From positions 285,445-349,444 of the forward strand of contig NZ_LAPZ01000005.1 of the NCBI RefSeq assembly GCF_002120225.1: a stretch of DNA of 64,000 bases, read 5' to 3'. Of the stretch, positions 44,827 to 53,298 are shown one piece after another (the stretch's first letter is position 1; every line of letters begins with the position of its first letter). The notes beneath the pieces are model-generated. The model was not told the origin of the DNA. It made no database searches and saw only the letters and a list, made by a program, of their open reading frames with translations. The translations under genes and the position numbers were made by a program. The DNA is from Tenacibaculum holothuriorum. Lineage in GTDB: Bacteria > Bacteroidota > Bacteroidia > Flavobacteriales > Flavobacteriaceae.

Positions 44827-45871
44827 ATTCATACATTTCTTTATAATATTTTTGATAATCTCCACTGGTAACATTATCTACCCACGCTTGATTTTCTAAA
44901 TACCATTTTACGGTTTTTTCGATTCCTTCTTCAAATTGTAATGAAGGTTCCCAACCCAATTCATTTTTTAATTTTGAAGAATCTATAGCATATCTAAAAT
45001 CATGTCCCGCTCTATCTGTTACATAAGTTATTAATTTTTCAGATTCTCCTTCTTTTCTGCCTAATAATTTATCTACAGTTTTTATCAACACTTTGATTAA
45101 GTCGATGTTTTTCCATTCATTAAATCCACCAATATTATACGTATCACCTAATTTTCCTTTATGGAAAATAACATCTATCGCTCTTGCATGGTCGTTTACA
45201 AATAGCCAATCTCTAACATTTTCTCCTTTTCCATAAACTGGTAAGGGTTTGTTATTACAAATATTATTGATAAATAACGGTATTAACTTCTCTGGAAATT
45301 GATACGACCCATAATTATTAGAACAGTTAGAAATTACTACTGGTAAGCCATACGTATCATGAAAAGCTCTCACAAAATGATCTGAAGAAGCTTTAGATGC
45401 TGAATACGGTGAATGTGGATCATACGCAGTTTCTTCTGTAAAAAAACCATTCTTTCCTAAACTTCCGTATACTTCATCTGTTGACACATGATAAAACAAC
45501 TTATTTTCAAAATTGTCTTTCCAATTATTTTTAGCTGCTTGAAGTAAACTTAAAGTTCCCATTACATTTGTTTGTGCAAACGAAAACGGATCTTTAATAG
45601 ACCTATCAACATGAGATTCAGCTGCTAAATGTATTACCCCATCAATTTTATATTTTAAAAATATCTCTTGAATAAATTTGTAATCACAAATATCTGCTTT
45701 AACAAAAGTATAATTCGATTTATCTTGAATATCTTTTAAGTTTTCCAGATTACCTGCATAGGTTAAAGCATCTAAATTTATGATATTATAGTTGGGGTAA
45801 TTATTTACAAACAGCCTCACTAAATGTGAGCCTATAAAACCTGCTCCTCCAGTAATTAATATATTTTTCAT
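44825..45871 (-). CDS. rfbB: dTDP-glucose 4,6-dehydratase
   Basis: The 348-residue SDR has ILITGGAGFIGSHLVRLFVN, HLAAESHVDRSIKDP, STDEVYGSLG (catalytic Thr, Asp, Glu) and YSASKASSDH with the catalytic Tyr and Lys. It converts dTDP-glucose to dTDP-4-keto-6-deoxyglucose. It is the last gene of the polysaccharide locus, after rfbA and rfbC. No rfbD (dTDP-4-keto-rhamnose reductase) is present in this cluster, so the final dTDP-sugar cannot be taken to be L-rhamnose. Confidence 0.96.
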   Translation of the reverse strand: MKNILITGGAGFIGSHLVRLFVNNYPNYNIINLDALTYAGNLENLKDIQDKSNYTFVKADICDYKFIQEIFLKYKIDGVIHLAAESHVDRSIKDPFSFAQTNVMGTLSLLQAAKNNWKDNFENKLFYHVSTDEVYGSLGKNGFFTEETAYDPHSPYSASKASSDHFVRAFHDTYGLPVVISNCSNNYGSYQFPEKLIPLFINNICNNKPLPVYGKGENVRDWLFVNDHARAIDVIFHKGKLGDTYNIGGFNEWKNIDLIKVLIKTVDKLLGRKEGESEKLITYVTDRAGHDFRYAIDSSKLKNELGWEPSLQFEEGIEKTVKWYLENQAWVDNVTSGDYQKYYKEMYE

Positions 45872-45908
45872 TAAAATGATAAGTCTATATTCTGTAGTAT
45901 CAAAAATA

Positions 45909-46463
45909 CTAATAAATAAATGGAGTATTTAACTTTTCGAAAGTGGTGAGCATTTCATCTTTAGAGGATAAAATTACTTCTTCTTCTTTTAATTTCCAGT
46001 CTATATTTAATGTTGTATCGTTCCATATAATACCTGAATCATATTTCGGAGCATAGTAATTATCTACTTTGTATGCAAATACTGCTTCTTCAGAAATTAC
46101 TATATATCCATGAGCAAAGCCTCTAGGCACAAATACTTGTCTTTTGTTTTCTTCTGAAAGTTCTACAGTAACATGTTTTCCATAAGTTAGAGAATTCTTC
46201 CTAAGATCAACAATTACATCTAATACTTTTCCTTGAATACAACGTACTAATTTCGCTTGAGCATAAGGTGGTTTTTGAAAATGTAATCCTCTTAGGACTC
46301 CTTTGATTGATTTAGACTCATTGTCTTGTACAAAACTTACTTCACCAATATTTTCTTCAAATTCTTTTTGATTAAAAGATTCAAAAAAGTAACCTCTTTG
46401 ATCATTAAAAACTCGAGGTTCAATTATTATAACTTCTGGAATATTTGTTTTTATGAAGTGCAT
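45909..46463 (-). CDS. rfbC: dTDP-4-dehydrorhamnose 3,5-epimerase
   Basis: The 184-residue cupin-type protein has DQRGYFFESFNQKEF, FVQDNESKSIKGVLRGLHFQ (catalytic His at the end), VRCIQGKVLDVIVDLRKNS and VPRGFAHGYIVISEEA. It epimerises C3 and C5 of dTDP-4-keto-6-deoxyglucose. The gene abuts rfbA without spacing and lies 37 bp before rfbB. The gene order rfbA-rfbC-rfbB with rfbD absent is noted as unusual. Confidence 0.96.
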   Translation of the reverse strand: MHFIKTNIPEVIIIEPRVFNDQRGYFFESFNQKEFEENIGEVSFVQDNESKSIKGVLRGLHFQKPPYAQAKLVRCIQGKVLDVIVDLRKNSLTYGKHVTVELSEENKRQVFVPRGFAHGYIVISEEAVFAYKVDNYYAPKYDSGIIWNDTTLNIDWKLKEEEVILSSKDEMLTTFEKLNTPFIY

Positions 46464-47339
46464 TTATTCTTTTACCAAATTTAAAAGGTACTGACCATAG
46501 CTATTTTTCTTCAAAGGCTCTGCAAGTTTTTTCACTTGCTCTTTTGATATATATCCCATATGTAACGCTATTTCTTCCAAACAAGCCACTTTTAAACCTT
46601 GACGTTTTTCTATGGTTTCTATAAACTGACCTGCTTCCAATAAAGAATCGTGTGTACCTGTATCTAACCAAGCAAATCCACGTCCCATTAATTCAACCTT
46701 CAATTCTTCCTTTTCTAGATAATATTGATTTACGGATGTAATCTCTAATTCTCCTCTTTCTGATGGTTTTACGTTTTTAGCCACCTCGATTACATTATTC
46801 GGATAAAAATACAATCCAACTACGGCGTAATTAGATTTAGGAAATTTAGGCTTTTCTATAATAGACTTCGCATTTCCTTTTGAATCAAAATCAACTACCC
46901 CATATCGTTCTGCATCTTTTACATAATAACCAAATACTGTAGCTTTATTTTGCTTCTTTACATTATTAATTGCAGAATTTAACATTTCGGGCAATCCATG
47001 ACCATAAAAAATATTATCACCTAAAACCATACAAACATCATCATTACCTATAAACTCTTTTCCTATAATAAAAGCTTGTGCTAATCCGTCTGGATAAGGT
47101 TGCTTTGCATATGCTATGTTAAGTCCTAAATCACTTCCATTTCCCAATAATTTTTGAAAATTTGGCAAATCATCTGGAGTTGAGATAATCAATATTTCTT
47201 TTATCCCTGCAAGCATTAATACCGACAATGGGTAATAAATCATTGGTTTATCGTAAATTGGCAATAGTTGTTTTGATACCCCTTTTGTTATAGGATATAG
47301 CCGTGTACCCGACCCTCCTGCTAGTATAATACCTTTCAT
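46464..47339 (-). CDS. rfbA: Glucose-1-phosphate thymidylyltransferase
   Basis: The 291-residue protein has the nucleotidyltransferase signature [20 protein letters not shown], then [32 protein letters not shown] residues ([17 protein letters not shown]) and [17 protein letters not shown]. It makes dTDP-glucose from glucose-1-phosphate and dTTP. It lies just after the terminator that follows the aminotransferase gene. A TAGTTTTA box (47344-47351, minus strand) may give this three-gene block its own start of transcription. Confidence 0.96.
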   Translation of the reverse strand: MKGIILAGGSGTRLYPITKGVSKQLLPIYDKPMIYYPLSVLMLAGIKEILIISTPDDLPNFQKLLGNGSDLGLNIAYAKQPYPDGLAQAFIIGKEFIGNDDVCMVLGDNIFYGHGLPEMLNSAINNVKKQNKATVFGYYVKDAERYGVVDFDSKGNAKSIIEKPKFPKSNYAVVGLYFYPNNVIEVAKNVKPSERGELEITSVNQYYLEKEELKVELMGRGFAWLDTGTHDSLLEAGQFIETIEKRQGLKVACLEEIALHMGYISKEQVKKLAEPLKKNSYGQYLLNLVKE

Positions 47340-47364
47340 ATGCTAAAACTATAAAAGCGAAGTT

Positions 47365-47403
47365 AAAAAAATAAGCTCAGAAAATTTTCTGAGCTTATTT
47401 TTT
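47365..47403 (-). terminator. Terminator between the aminotransferase gene and rfbA
   Basis: A perfect palindrome centred at 47384/47385 with arms built on AAATAAGCTCAGAAAA and its complement. The aminotransferase stop codon lies at its edge. It may split the locus into two transcripts. Confidence 0.75.
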
Positions 47404-48535
47404 ATTTATTTATCAACTTATTAATTGATCTTTTTATTCTTTCTTTATCTTCCTCTGTTAAATTAGAGCCAGAAGGTAAACACAATCCATTTTCAAATAA
47501 TTCTTCAGAAACACTAGTTCCATAATAACTACAATCTTTAAACACCGGTTGCATATGCATTGGTTTCCATAAAGGTCTTGACTCTATATTATCTTCTAAA
47601 AGACTTAAACGTAAATCTTCTCTTGAAAACCCTGTCACACTTTTATCAACAACAATTGCACTTAACCAATGATTGGAAAAATAATCTGTTGAAGGTTCCT
47701 TAAACACCTCCACACCTTCGATATTACTAAATATATCCTTATAAAATTCGTTATTATTCCTTCTATAAGAAATATGCTTATCTAAAACCTCCATTTGCCC
47801 TCTACCAATTCCCGCGGTAATATTACTCATTCGGTAATTATAACCAATATGACTATGCTGATAATGTGGAGCATTATCTCTTGCTTGAGTAGCTAAAAAA
47901 ATTGCTTTTTGCTTGTCATCATCAGATTTACAAACTAATGCTCCTCCTCCTGAAGTAGTAATAATTTTATTTCCATTAAAAGAAAGAATACCAAAATCTC
48001 CAAAAGTTCCGCATTTCTTTCCTTTATATGCAGAACCTAATGCTTCAGCAGCATCTTCAATTAAAGTTATATTATACTTATTGGTAATAGCTAATATTTC
48101 ATCCATTTTAGCTGGCATCCCATATAAGTGTACAACTATTACTGCTTTAGGTTTATTTCCTTTTGAAATTCCATCTTCAATTGCTTCAAGTAAAGATTTA
48201 GGGCACATATTCCAAGTTTCTTTCTCACTATCAACAAAAACAGGAGTTGCTCCTTGATAAACAATTGGGTTTGCCGAAGCAGAAAAAGTCATACTTTGGC
48301 AAATGACTTCATCATCCTTAGAAACTTTAGCTAAAATAAGCGCTAAATGCAGTGCTGAAGTTCCTGAAGATAAACAAGCTACTTTTGAACTTTCTTCAAT
48401 ATAATTTTCTAAATCCTTTTCAAAACCATTAACATTTGGACCTAAAGGAGCCACCCAATTAGTATCAAATGCTTCTTGAACATATTTTTGCTCTCCTCCT
48501 CCCATATGTGGAGAAGACAACCAAATTTTATCCAT
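47402..48535 (-). CDS. DegT/DnrJ/EryC1/StrS aminotransferase (PglE-like)
   Basis: The 377-residue PLP enzyme begins WLSSPHMGGGEQKYVQEAFD and has VACLSSGTSALHLALILAKV, IEDAAEALGSAYKGKKCGTF, the PLP-binding lysine in FSFNGNKIITTSGGGAL and SNHWLSAIVVDK. This pattern matches UDP-4-amino-4,6-dideoxy-GlcNAc transaminases of the PglE/LegC group, which act on the product of a PglF-type dehydratase; such an enzyme is encoded at 24845. The next gene upstream is a PglD-like acetyltransferase that overlaps by 8 bp, consistent with synthesis of a UDP-diacetamido-sugar. Confidence 0.9.
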   Translation of the reverse strand: MDKIWLSSPHMGGGEQKYVQEAFDTNWVAPLGPNVNGFEKDLENYIEESSKVACLSSGTSALHLALILAKVSKDDEVICQSMTFSASANPIVYQGATPVFVDSEKETWNMCPKSLLEAIEDGISKGNKPKAVIVVHLYGMPAKMDEILAITNKYNITLIEDAAEALGSAYKGKKCGTFGDFGILSFNGNKIITTSGGGALVCKSDDDKQKAIFLATQARDNAPHYQHSHIGYNYRMSNITAGIGRGQMEVLDKHISYRRNNNEFYKDIFSNIEGVEVFKEPSTDYFSNHWLSAIVVDKSVTGFSREDLRLSLLEDNIESRPLWKPMHMQPVFKDCSYYGTSVSEELFENGLCLPSGSNLTEEDKERIKRSINKLINK

Positions 48536-49145
48536 TCTTTTCTTTTTGTTTTATAATTCTGCCTGGATTCCCTACAACTGTAGTATAATCAGGAATATTA
48601 TTAATAATTACCGCTCCAGCTCCAATAGTAACCCATTTTCCAATTTTAACACCTGGAATTACTATTACTCCAGCTCCAATATGAGTCCCTTCTCCTATTG
48701 ACACGCCACCAGTAATCACTGCTCCTGGTGATATGTGAACAAAATCTTCTATTACACAATCGTGATCTAAACTAGCATTAGTATTAACAATGCAATGTTC
48801 ACCTATTCTAGTACTCGCATTAACTATACTCCCAGCCATTAATGTTGTTCCTTTTCCTATTTTTACACTAGGAGATATTTGAGATTTTGGATGTATCGCT
48901 ATTCCAAAGGTAACGTCAAGCTTTTCAACTATTATTTTACGTATGTTATTATTCCCTATGGAAATTATTAAAGCATAGCTTTCATTCCATTTATCTTCTG
49001 AAAAGACACCTAAGATTGGCACTTCTAAAATAGTACTTGGTAAATTATTTCCATCATCAAAAATACCATAGACATCTTTACCTGAAGATTTTAAAATCTC
49101 CAAGATTACTTTACCATGTCCGCTTGCTCCATACAAAAAAAACAT
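48528..49145 (-). CDS. PglD/NeuD-like sugar O/N-acetyltransferase
   Basis: The 205-residue protein has an N-terminal Rossmann-like part (LYGASGHGKVILEILKSSGK) and a left-handed beta-helix of hexapeptide repeats (HPKSQISPSVKIGKGTTLMA, VNTNASLDHDCVIEDFVHIS, GGVSIGEGTHIGAGVIVIPG). The catalytic His is expected in LDHDC. This is the PglD/NeuD architecture, which acetylates the 4-amino group of UDP-4-amino-sugars using acetyl-CoA. It overlaps the PglE-like gene by 8 bp and lies one base after the AKR-like gene. Confidence 0.92.
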   Translation of the reverse strand: MFFLYGASGHGKVILEILKSSGKDVYGIFDDGNNLPSTILEVPILGVFSEDKWNESYALIISIGNNNIRKIIVEKLDVTFGIAIHPKSQISPSVKIGKGTTLMAGSIVNASTRIGEHCIVNTNASLDHDCVIEDFVHISPGAVITGGVSIGEGTHIGAGVIVIPGVKIGKWVTIGAGAVIINNIPDYTTVVGNPGRIIKQKEKNG

Positions 49146-49146
49146 A

Positions 49147-49878
49147 CTATAAGAATTTCTTATAACTTTCTAAGTGACTTAATCTATTTATTCCAACAAT
49201 TGTAGACAATACTCCTTTTTGCCCACAAGTATAGTTTAAACTAGCTTCAACCCCTAGTTTTTCAATTAATTTACCAGCAAAGAAAGGTCTAATAGCTATA
49301 AAAGGTTTAGAGTTAGCAAAGGGTTCATACTCTTTTTCTTCATGATTAAGATATGCTACTATACCATCTACCACTGAAATTTTGATTACTTCTTCCGCAA
49401 AATTCACTGAATAAGGAAAACTAAAAACACTTTTAACTTTCCCTTTATTTTTAAGAGTATTTAAACCTTCTTCTATTTCTTTTTGTTGAGAGTTTAAAGT
49501 ATGTAATCTATCAATATCATTAATAGGTTTAGACCTTACAAGCCATTGCAAAACATCAATTGTATCAACATTTAATCTTTCTAGTTCATTATCTACCCTT
49601 TCTTCCAGATTATTAAAGGAGAACTCACTGTCCTCAAAATGTGGAGCAGATATTTTAGCTATGTGCTTTAGATTATTTTTACACGACGTCTTTTTAAGTG
49701 CATTACAATACAATTCATAGGAACTATACTCATAAGAAGAATGATGTGTAGTTATTCCAATATCATTTGCTTCTTCAATTAGTCTTATTACCTCTTCAAC
49801 AGACATATTTTTATCAGCGAAACGCATTGTTCCCAAAGTAATTGAACTTAAAGATAACTTGTTCTTTAATTCTTCCAC
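49147..49878 (-). CDS. Aldo/keto reductase-like protein with altered catalytic residues
   Basis: The 243-residue protein is a divergent AKR barrel: SSITLGTMRFADKNM, AYLNHEEKEYEPF, IRPFFAGKLIEKLG and STIVGINRLSHLE are recognisable. Where canonical AKRs have the active-site Asp (FDTA or FDHAD) this protein reads THHSSYEY. Where they have the catalytic His (DLLLIHRPDP) it reads DVLQWLVRSKP. The Lys strand (HIAKISAP) is kept. At 243 residues it is shorter than most AKRs (about 290-330). The start is GTG, overlapping the dioxygenase gene by 13 bp. Its role in the polysaccharide locus is unknown; a non-redox or altered-specificity function is possible. Confidence 0.8.
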   Translation of the reverse strand: MEELKNKLSLSSITLGTMRFADKNMSVEEVIRLIEEANDIGITTHHSSYEYSSYELYCNALKKTSCKNNLKHIAKISAPHFEDSEFSFNNLEERVDNELERLNVDTIDVLQWLVRSKPINDIDRLHTLNSQQKEIEEGLNTLKNKGKVKSVFSFPYSVNFAEEVIKISVVDGIVAYLNHEEKEYEPFANSKPFIAIRPFFAGKLIEKLGVEASLNYTCGQKGVLSTIVGINRLSHLESYKKFL

Positions 49879-50642
49879 TTTAGTCCTGTTTTCCAGATAA
49901 ATCTGTCATTCGTTTTTACTACTTCATATGAAGTTCTACCATGTAAAACTAATTCATCCCACCACAATACTGCTTCTCCAGGATTTAAAGTTACTTGTTC
50001 AATCATATGAGAGTTTGCCACATAGTTTTGTAAGAACTCAAAAAACTCTTTATTTAAAGCTTTATTTTCCTCAGCCTCATCCTTATCAATACAATAATAA
50101 TTATAGTTAAAATGGATTAACCCATCTTCTTTAATATCAATAATTTTTTCGGTACGTTCCTCTCCAGCTTTTCTATACCTTACATCAGTTGTCTTCAAAC
50201 GTTCTAATAACTCGGGACAGTTCTCTTCCATATATTTTAACAAAACTGGACCGTCTATAAATGTAGTAGCTCCACCTTTTATTGCCTTATTAACACTATA
50301 AAACAACATAATATCAGCAGGATCAGCAATGTAAGATTCATCCGTGTGTAAAGGTTGTGCATTTTTACTATGCCTATATGCTGACATATCTGGAATATCA
50401 TGATCATACCTAATCTCTAACCACTTTTCATGTGTTTGAGCACCTTCATTTTTGAAATCTTCTCCTATATTAATTGATTCTCCAACATGATCAGTAAAAA
50501 CATCATAAAACTCCCTTAAATCTCCTAAATACCATTCAGGAACTACCTTAATTACTTTAAATTGTTTTAGAGCCTTTTTCACTTCTTTTGCAGCTACTTC
50601 AGGATCGTTTGTTCTTAGCTTAACTTCTGTTATAAATTTCAT
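49866..50642 (-). CDS. TauD/TfdA-like Fe(II)/2-oxoglutarate-dependent dioxygenase
   Basis: The 258-residue protein has the facial triad: His and Asp in QPLHTDESYIADPADIM, a distal His in DELVLHGRTSYEV, and an Arg in NDRFIWKTGLKW that would bind 2-oxoglutarate. The strand FYSVNKAIKGGATTFIDG is typical of TauD-like folds. It would hydroxylate or otherwise oxidise an unknown substrate. Such enzymes are uncommon inside surface polysaccharide loci; here it sits between the initiating sugar transferase and the AKR-like gene, with which it overlaps, so both probably modify a sugar or its substituent. Confidence 0.85.
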   Translation of the reverse strand: MKFITEVKLRTNDPEVAAKEVKKALKQFKVIKVVPEWYLGDLREFYDVFTDHVGESINIGEDFKNEGAQTHEKWLEIRYDHDIPDMSAYRHSKNAQPLHTDESYIADPADIMLFYSVNKAIKGGATTFIDGPVLLKYMEENCPELLERLKTTDVRYRKAGEERTEKIIDIKEDGLIHFNYNYYCIDKDEAEENKALNKEFFEFLQNYVANSHMIEQVTLNPGEAVLWWDELVLHGRTSYEVVKTNDRFIWKTGLKWKN

Positions 50643-50650
50643 TTTCTTTT

Positions 50651-51262
50651 TTAATTTGTTCCGTTAAATTTCACTGTAGTTGTTTCACCTTCTTTATTAA
50701 CATCTTTAGATAATAAAACTTTCTTCAAAGTTATAAAAAGGATTTTGACATCTAAAAGAAAAGATAAATTATCCACGTACCATACATCTAATTCAAATTT
50801 TTTGGTCCAAGATAAATTATTTCTTCCATTCACCTGAGCCCACCCCGTAATACCCGGCCTTACCTCATGTCTTCTTTTTTGATAATCGGTATATAAGCTT
50901 AAATACTCTGCAAAAAAAGGTCTTGGTCCAATAATACTCATATCTCCCTTAAATACATTAATCAATTGAGGTAACTCATCTAAAGACGTTTTCCTTACAA
51001 AACTACCAACTTTTGTTATTCTTTCTTGGTCGGGTAGTAATTCTCCATTTTCATTTCTTCTATCATTCATTGTTTTGAATTTAATTACTTTAAAAATAGA
51101 GTTATTTATCCCTCCTCTTTTCTGTAGAAAAAAAGGATTTCCTTTATTAGAAAAAGTAAGGATAATAATCAAAACTACTAAAAAAGGGCTAAGAATTAAC
51201 AACCCAAAAATAGAAAAAACCAAATCGATTATTCTTTTTATGTAAAGCTTATATAAAAACAT
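50651..51262 (-). CDS. Undecaprenyl-phosphate sugar phosphotransferase (PglC/WcaJ short form)
   Basis: The 203-residue protein is a monotopic phosphoglycosyl transferase. It has an N-terminal re-entrant helix (IIDLVFSIFGLLILSPFLVV), the FFLQKRGGINNSIFKVIKFK segment, the catalytic Asp-Glu in KTSLDELPQLINVFKGDMSI, and GPRPFFAEYL and RPGITGWAQVNGR. It transfers a sugar-1-phosphate from a UDP-sugar to undecaprenyl phosphate, the first membrane step. The short length matches PglC, which uses UDP-diacetylbacillosamine. It overlaps the next glycosyltransferase gene by one base. Confidence 0.95.
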   Translation of the reverse strand: MFLYKLYIKRIIDLVFSIFGLLILSPFLVVLIIILTFSNKGNPFFLQKRGGINNSIFKVIKFKTMNDRRNENGELLPDQERITKVGSFVRKTSLDELPQLINVFKGDMSIIGPRPFFAEYLSLYTDYQKRRHEVRPGITGWAQVNGRNNLSWTKKFELDVWYVDNLSFLLDVKILFITLKKVLLSKDVNKEGETTTVKFNGTN

Positions 51263-52407
51263 TAACTTATAATTTTATAAATTTTCATCACTTCTTCCCA
51301 ATGCTTTTTCTGTTCATATGCCTCAACAATAACGTTACGCGAGTTTTTTTTCATCTTCCTCATAACTTCTTTATTTTCAATACAAAATTTCATTTTATCA
51401 TATAACGCTTTTGCATCTCTAGCTGGAATTAGAAAACCGTTTACATTATTCTTTACTATTTCATTACATCCCGTAATATTGGATGAAATAGACGGTATAC
51501 TCATCGCTCCAGCTTCCATTAAAGAGACTCCAAAACCTTCTCTATATGAAGGAAAAACAAATAGATCCATTATTTTATAATAAGGCCTAACATCCTCTTT
51601 AAAACCAAGAAAAAAAATAGAACTATTCTCTTCAATCTCTTTCTTTATTTCGGGTTTTATTGGGTTCAAATGCTCTTCATATCTTCCTATTAATAACAAT
51701 TTGGCATTAACAAACTCTTCTTGAATACGGCTAAATGCTGTTACTAATTCGTTTATACCTTTATCTCCTACCAATCGACCTACAAAACCAAAAACAAAAT
51801 CAGTATTCTTAAGTAACAGTTCCTCTCTCTGTAAATTACTTTGAACTATACTAGGATCGAAAAAATCTGAATTTATCCCATTTATACTTCCATTTCCAAT
51901 TACACTGACCTTTTTCCTTGTTATCTTATTTTTTTTTAATTCATTTACTAATCCATTACTTACAACAAATATATTGGTAGCTAAAAAAGTTGATATTTTT
52001 TCAATAAACATTAGTACTTTTCTCTTAATCCCTTTTTCTCCTTCGTATCTTAACCCATGAATATAATAAATTCTTGTTTTTACACCTACTATGTAAGATG
52101 CGATCATAGATAAGAAACTAGCTTTCGGAGTGTTTCCATGAACAATATCAGGTTTTTCTTTAAAAAAGAAAAACAGGAGTTTAAACAAACTTAGCAAGTC
52201 GTTAAACACAGATATTTCCCTTTTCATTTCAATACTATGGTAATTTACTCCATGCTCTTTTGCCTTTTTAACTAGTTTATCTCCAGCGGAGGATACTAAT
52301 GTAATATTGAATTCTTTAGACAAGTAAGAAATCTGTCCTTGAAAGAAAATTAACGCATCTGGGACAGTAGTGATTATAAACATTTTTTTTCTACTATCTA
52401 AGCCCAT
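51262..52407 (-). CDS. GT4-family glycosyltransferase (PglA-like)
   Basis: The 381-residue protein is a GT-B fold retaining transferase. It has an N-terminal FIITTVPDALIFFQGQISYL domain, HGNTPKASFLSMIASYIVG, FGFVGRLVGDKGINELV at the start of the nucleotide-sugar domain, and the EX7E motif in YREGFGVSLMEAGAMSIPSI. The resemblance to PglA suggests that it adds the second sugar to the PglC product. The ATG at 52407 overlaps the upstream gene by 14 bp; an ATG at 52383 (MFIITTV) is an alternative start with no overlap. Confidence 0.92.
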   Translation of the reverse strand: MGLDSRKKMFIITTVPDALIFFQGQISYLSKEFNITLVSSAGDKLVKKAKEHGVNYHSIEMKREISVFNDLLSLFKLLFFFFKEKPDIVHGNTPKASFLSMIASYIVGVKTRIYYIHGLRYEGEKGIKRKVLMFIEKISTFLATNIFVVSNGLVNELKKNKITRKKVSVIGNGSINGINSDFFDPSIVQSNLQREELLLKNTDFVFGFVGRLVGDKGINELVTAFSRIQEEFVNAKLLLIGRYEEHLNPIKPEIKKEIEENSSIFFLGFKEDVRPYYKIMDLFVFPSYREGFGVSLMEAGAMSIPSISSNITGCNEIVKNNVNGFLIPARDAKALYDKMKFCIENKEVMRKMKKNSRNVIVEAYEQKKHWEEVMKIYKIIS

Positions 52408-53257
52408 CTACTTTAGTTTCTTTAATAATTTTAATTGCCTCTTTATACAACTTTAATTCACTTTGAGTAATCTCTTTTTTACTTCTATTTTTTTGCAATA
52501 TTTTGACTTTACCAAAAACTGACAATATTGAGACAACAATAGATTTTAAGTAGGACTTAAAGATCAAAAGACTATAGTGTCCTACATATTTTCTAATCAT
52601 TCTTCTTTCGTTCTTATAAGCTTTTAACAACTTTTTTGTTGTTACGTTATTTTCTTCTCTATAAATATATAAAGGTTCAGAAATAGATATAATTTTTAAA
52701 TCATTCCTTTTTGAAGACCTTAGCCACAAATCTAAATCTTGAGCAACGCTTAGATTTTCATCATATATATTTCTTTTATACCATTCTTTTCTAGCTATTA
52801 ATGCAGCATGTGTTACGCCTTTCCTTTTGGTTAAAATCTCTTTAAAGCTTGCATTATCATAATCGTCCCCTCTTACCCCAATAACACTTAAATCATTCAA
52901 AACAGAATAAACACCAGATGTTACTATATCTACCTTATTTTCTTTAATAATTTTCACTAACTTTTCGACTCTATTCGGCATCATCAAATCATCTGCGTCC
53001 ATCCTAACTATAAAATCATAACTTGCCATTTTAGTTACTTCGTTTAACCTTCCAGCCAACTTTTTATTTTTACCATCAGAGAAAACCTTAACGCGTGAGT
53101 CTTTTACAGAATTAGCAATAGCTAATGAGTTATCTGAAGACCCGTCATCTATTAATAATAGTTCCCATTCTTTATGCGTTTGAGCGAAAACCGACTTTAT
53201 AGCATCAGGAAGAAACTTCTCTGCATTATAAAAAGGTATTGCGATTGTAACATTCAT
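52394..53257 (-). CDS. GT2-family glycosyltransferase
   Basis: The 287-residue protein has the GT-A fold opening TIAIPFYNAEKFLPDAIKSV, ELLLIDDGSSDNSL, the DxD-type metal motif in FIVRMDADDLMMPNRV and an acceptor segment LAVAQDLDLWLRSSK-like (SVAQDLDLWLRSSKRN). It is an inverting cytoplasmic transferase that extends the repeat unit; donor and acceptor cannot be named. It lies between the polymerase gene (42 bp gap) and the PglA-like gene. Confidence 0.92.
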   Translation of the reverse strand: MNVTIAIPFYNAEKFLPDAIKSVFAQTHKEWELLLIDDGSSDNSLAIANSVKDSRVKVFSDGKNKKLAGRLNEVTKMASYDFIVRMDADDLMMPNRVEKLVKIIKENKVDIVTSGVYSVLNDLSVIGVRGDDYDNASFKEILTKRKGVTHAALIARKEWYKRNIYDENLSVAQDLDLWLRSSKRNDLKIISISEPLYIYREENNVTTKKLLKAYKNERRMIRKYVGHYSLLIFKSYLKSIVVSILSVFGKVKILQKNRSKKEITQSELKLYKEAIKIIKETKVDGLR

Positions 53258-53298
53258 TTTTTTCTCTTTTGTTATAAATTTATGCTTTGTGGTTCTTT

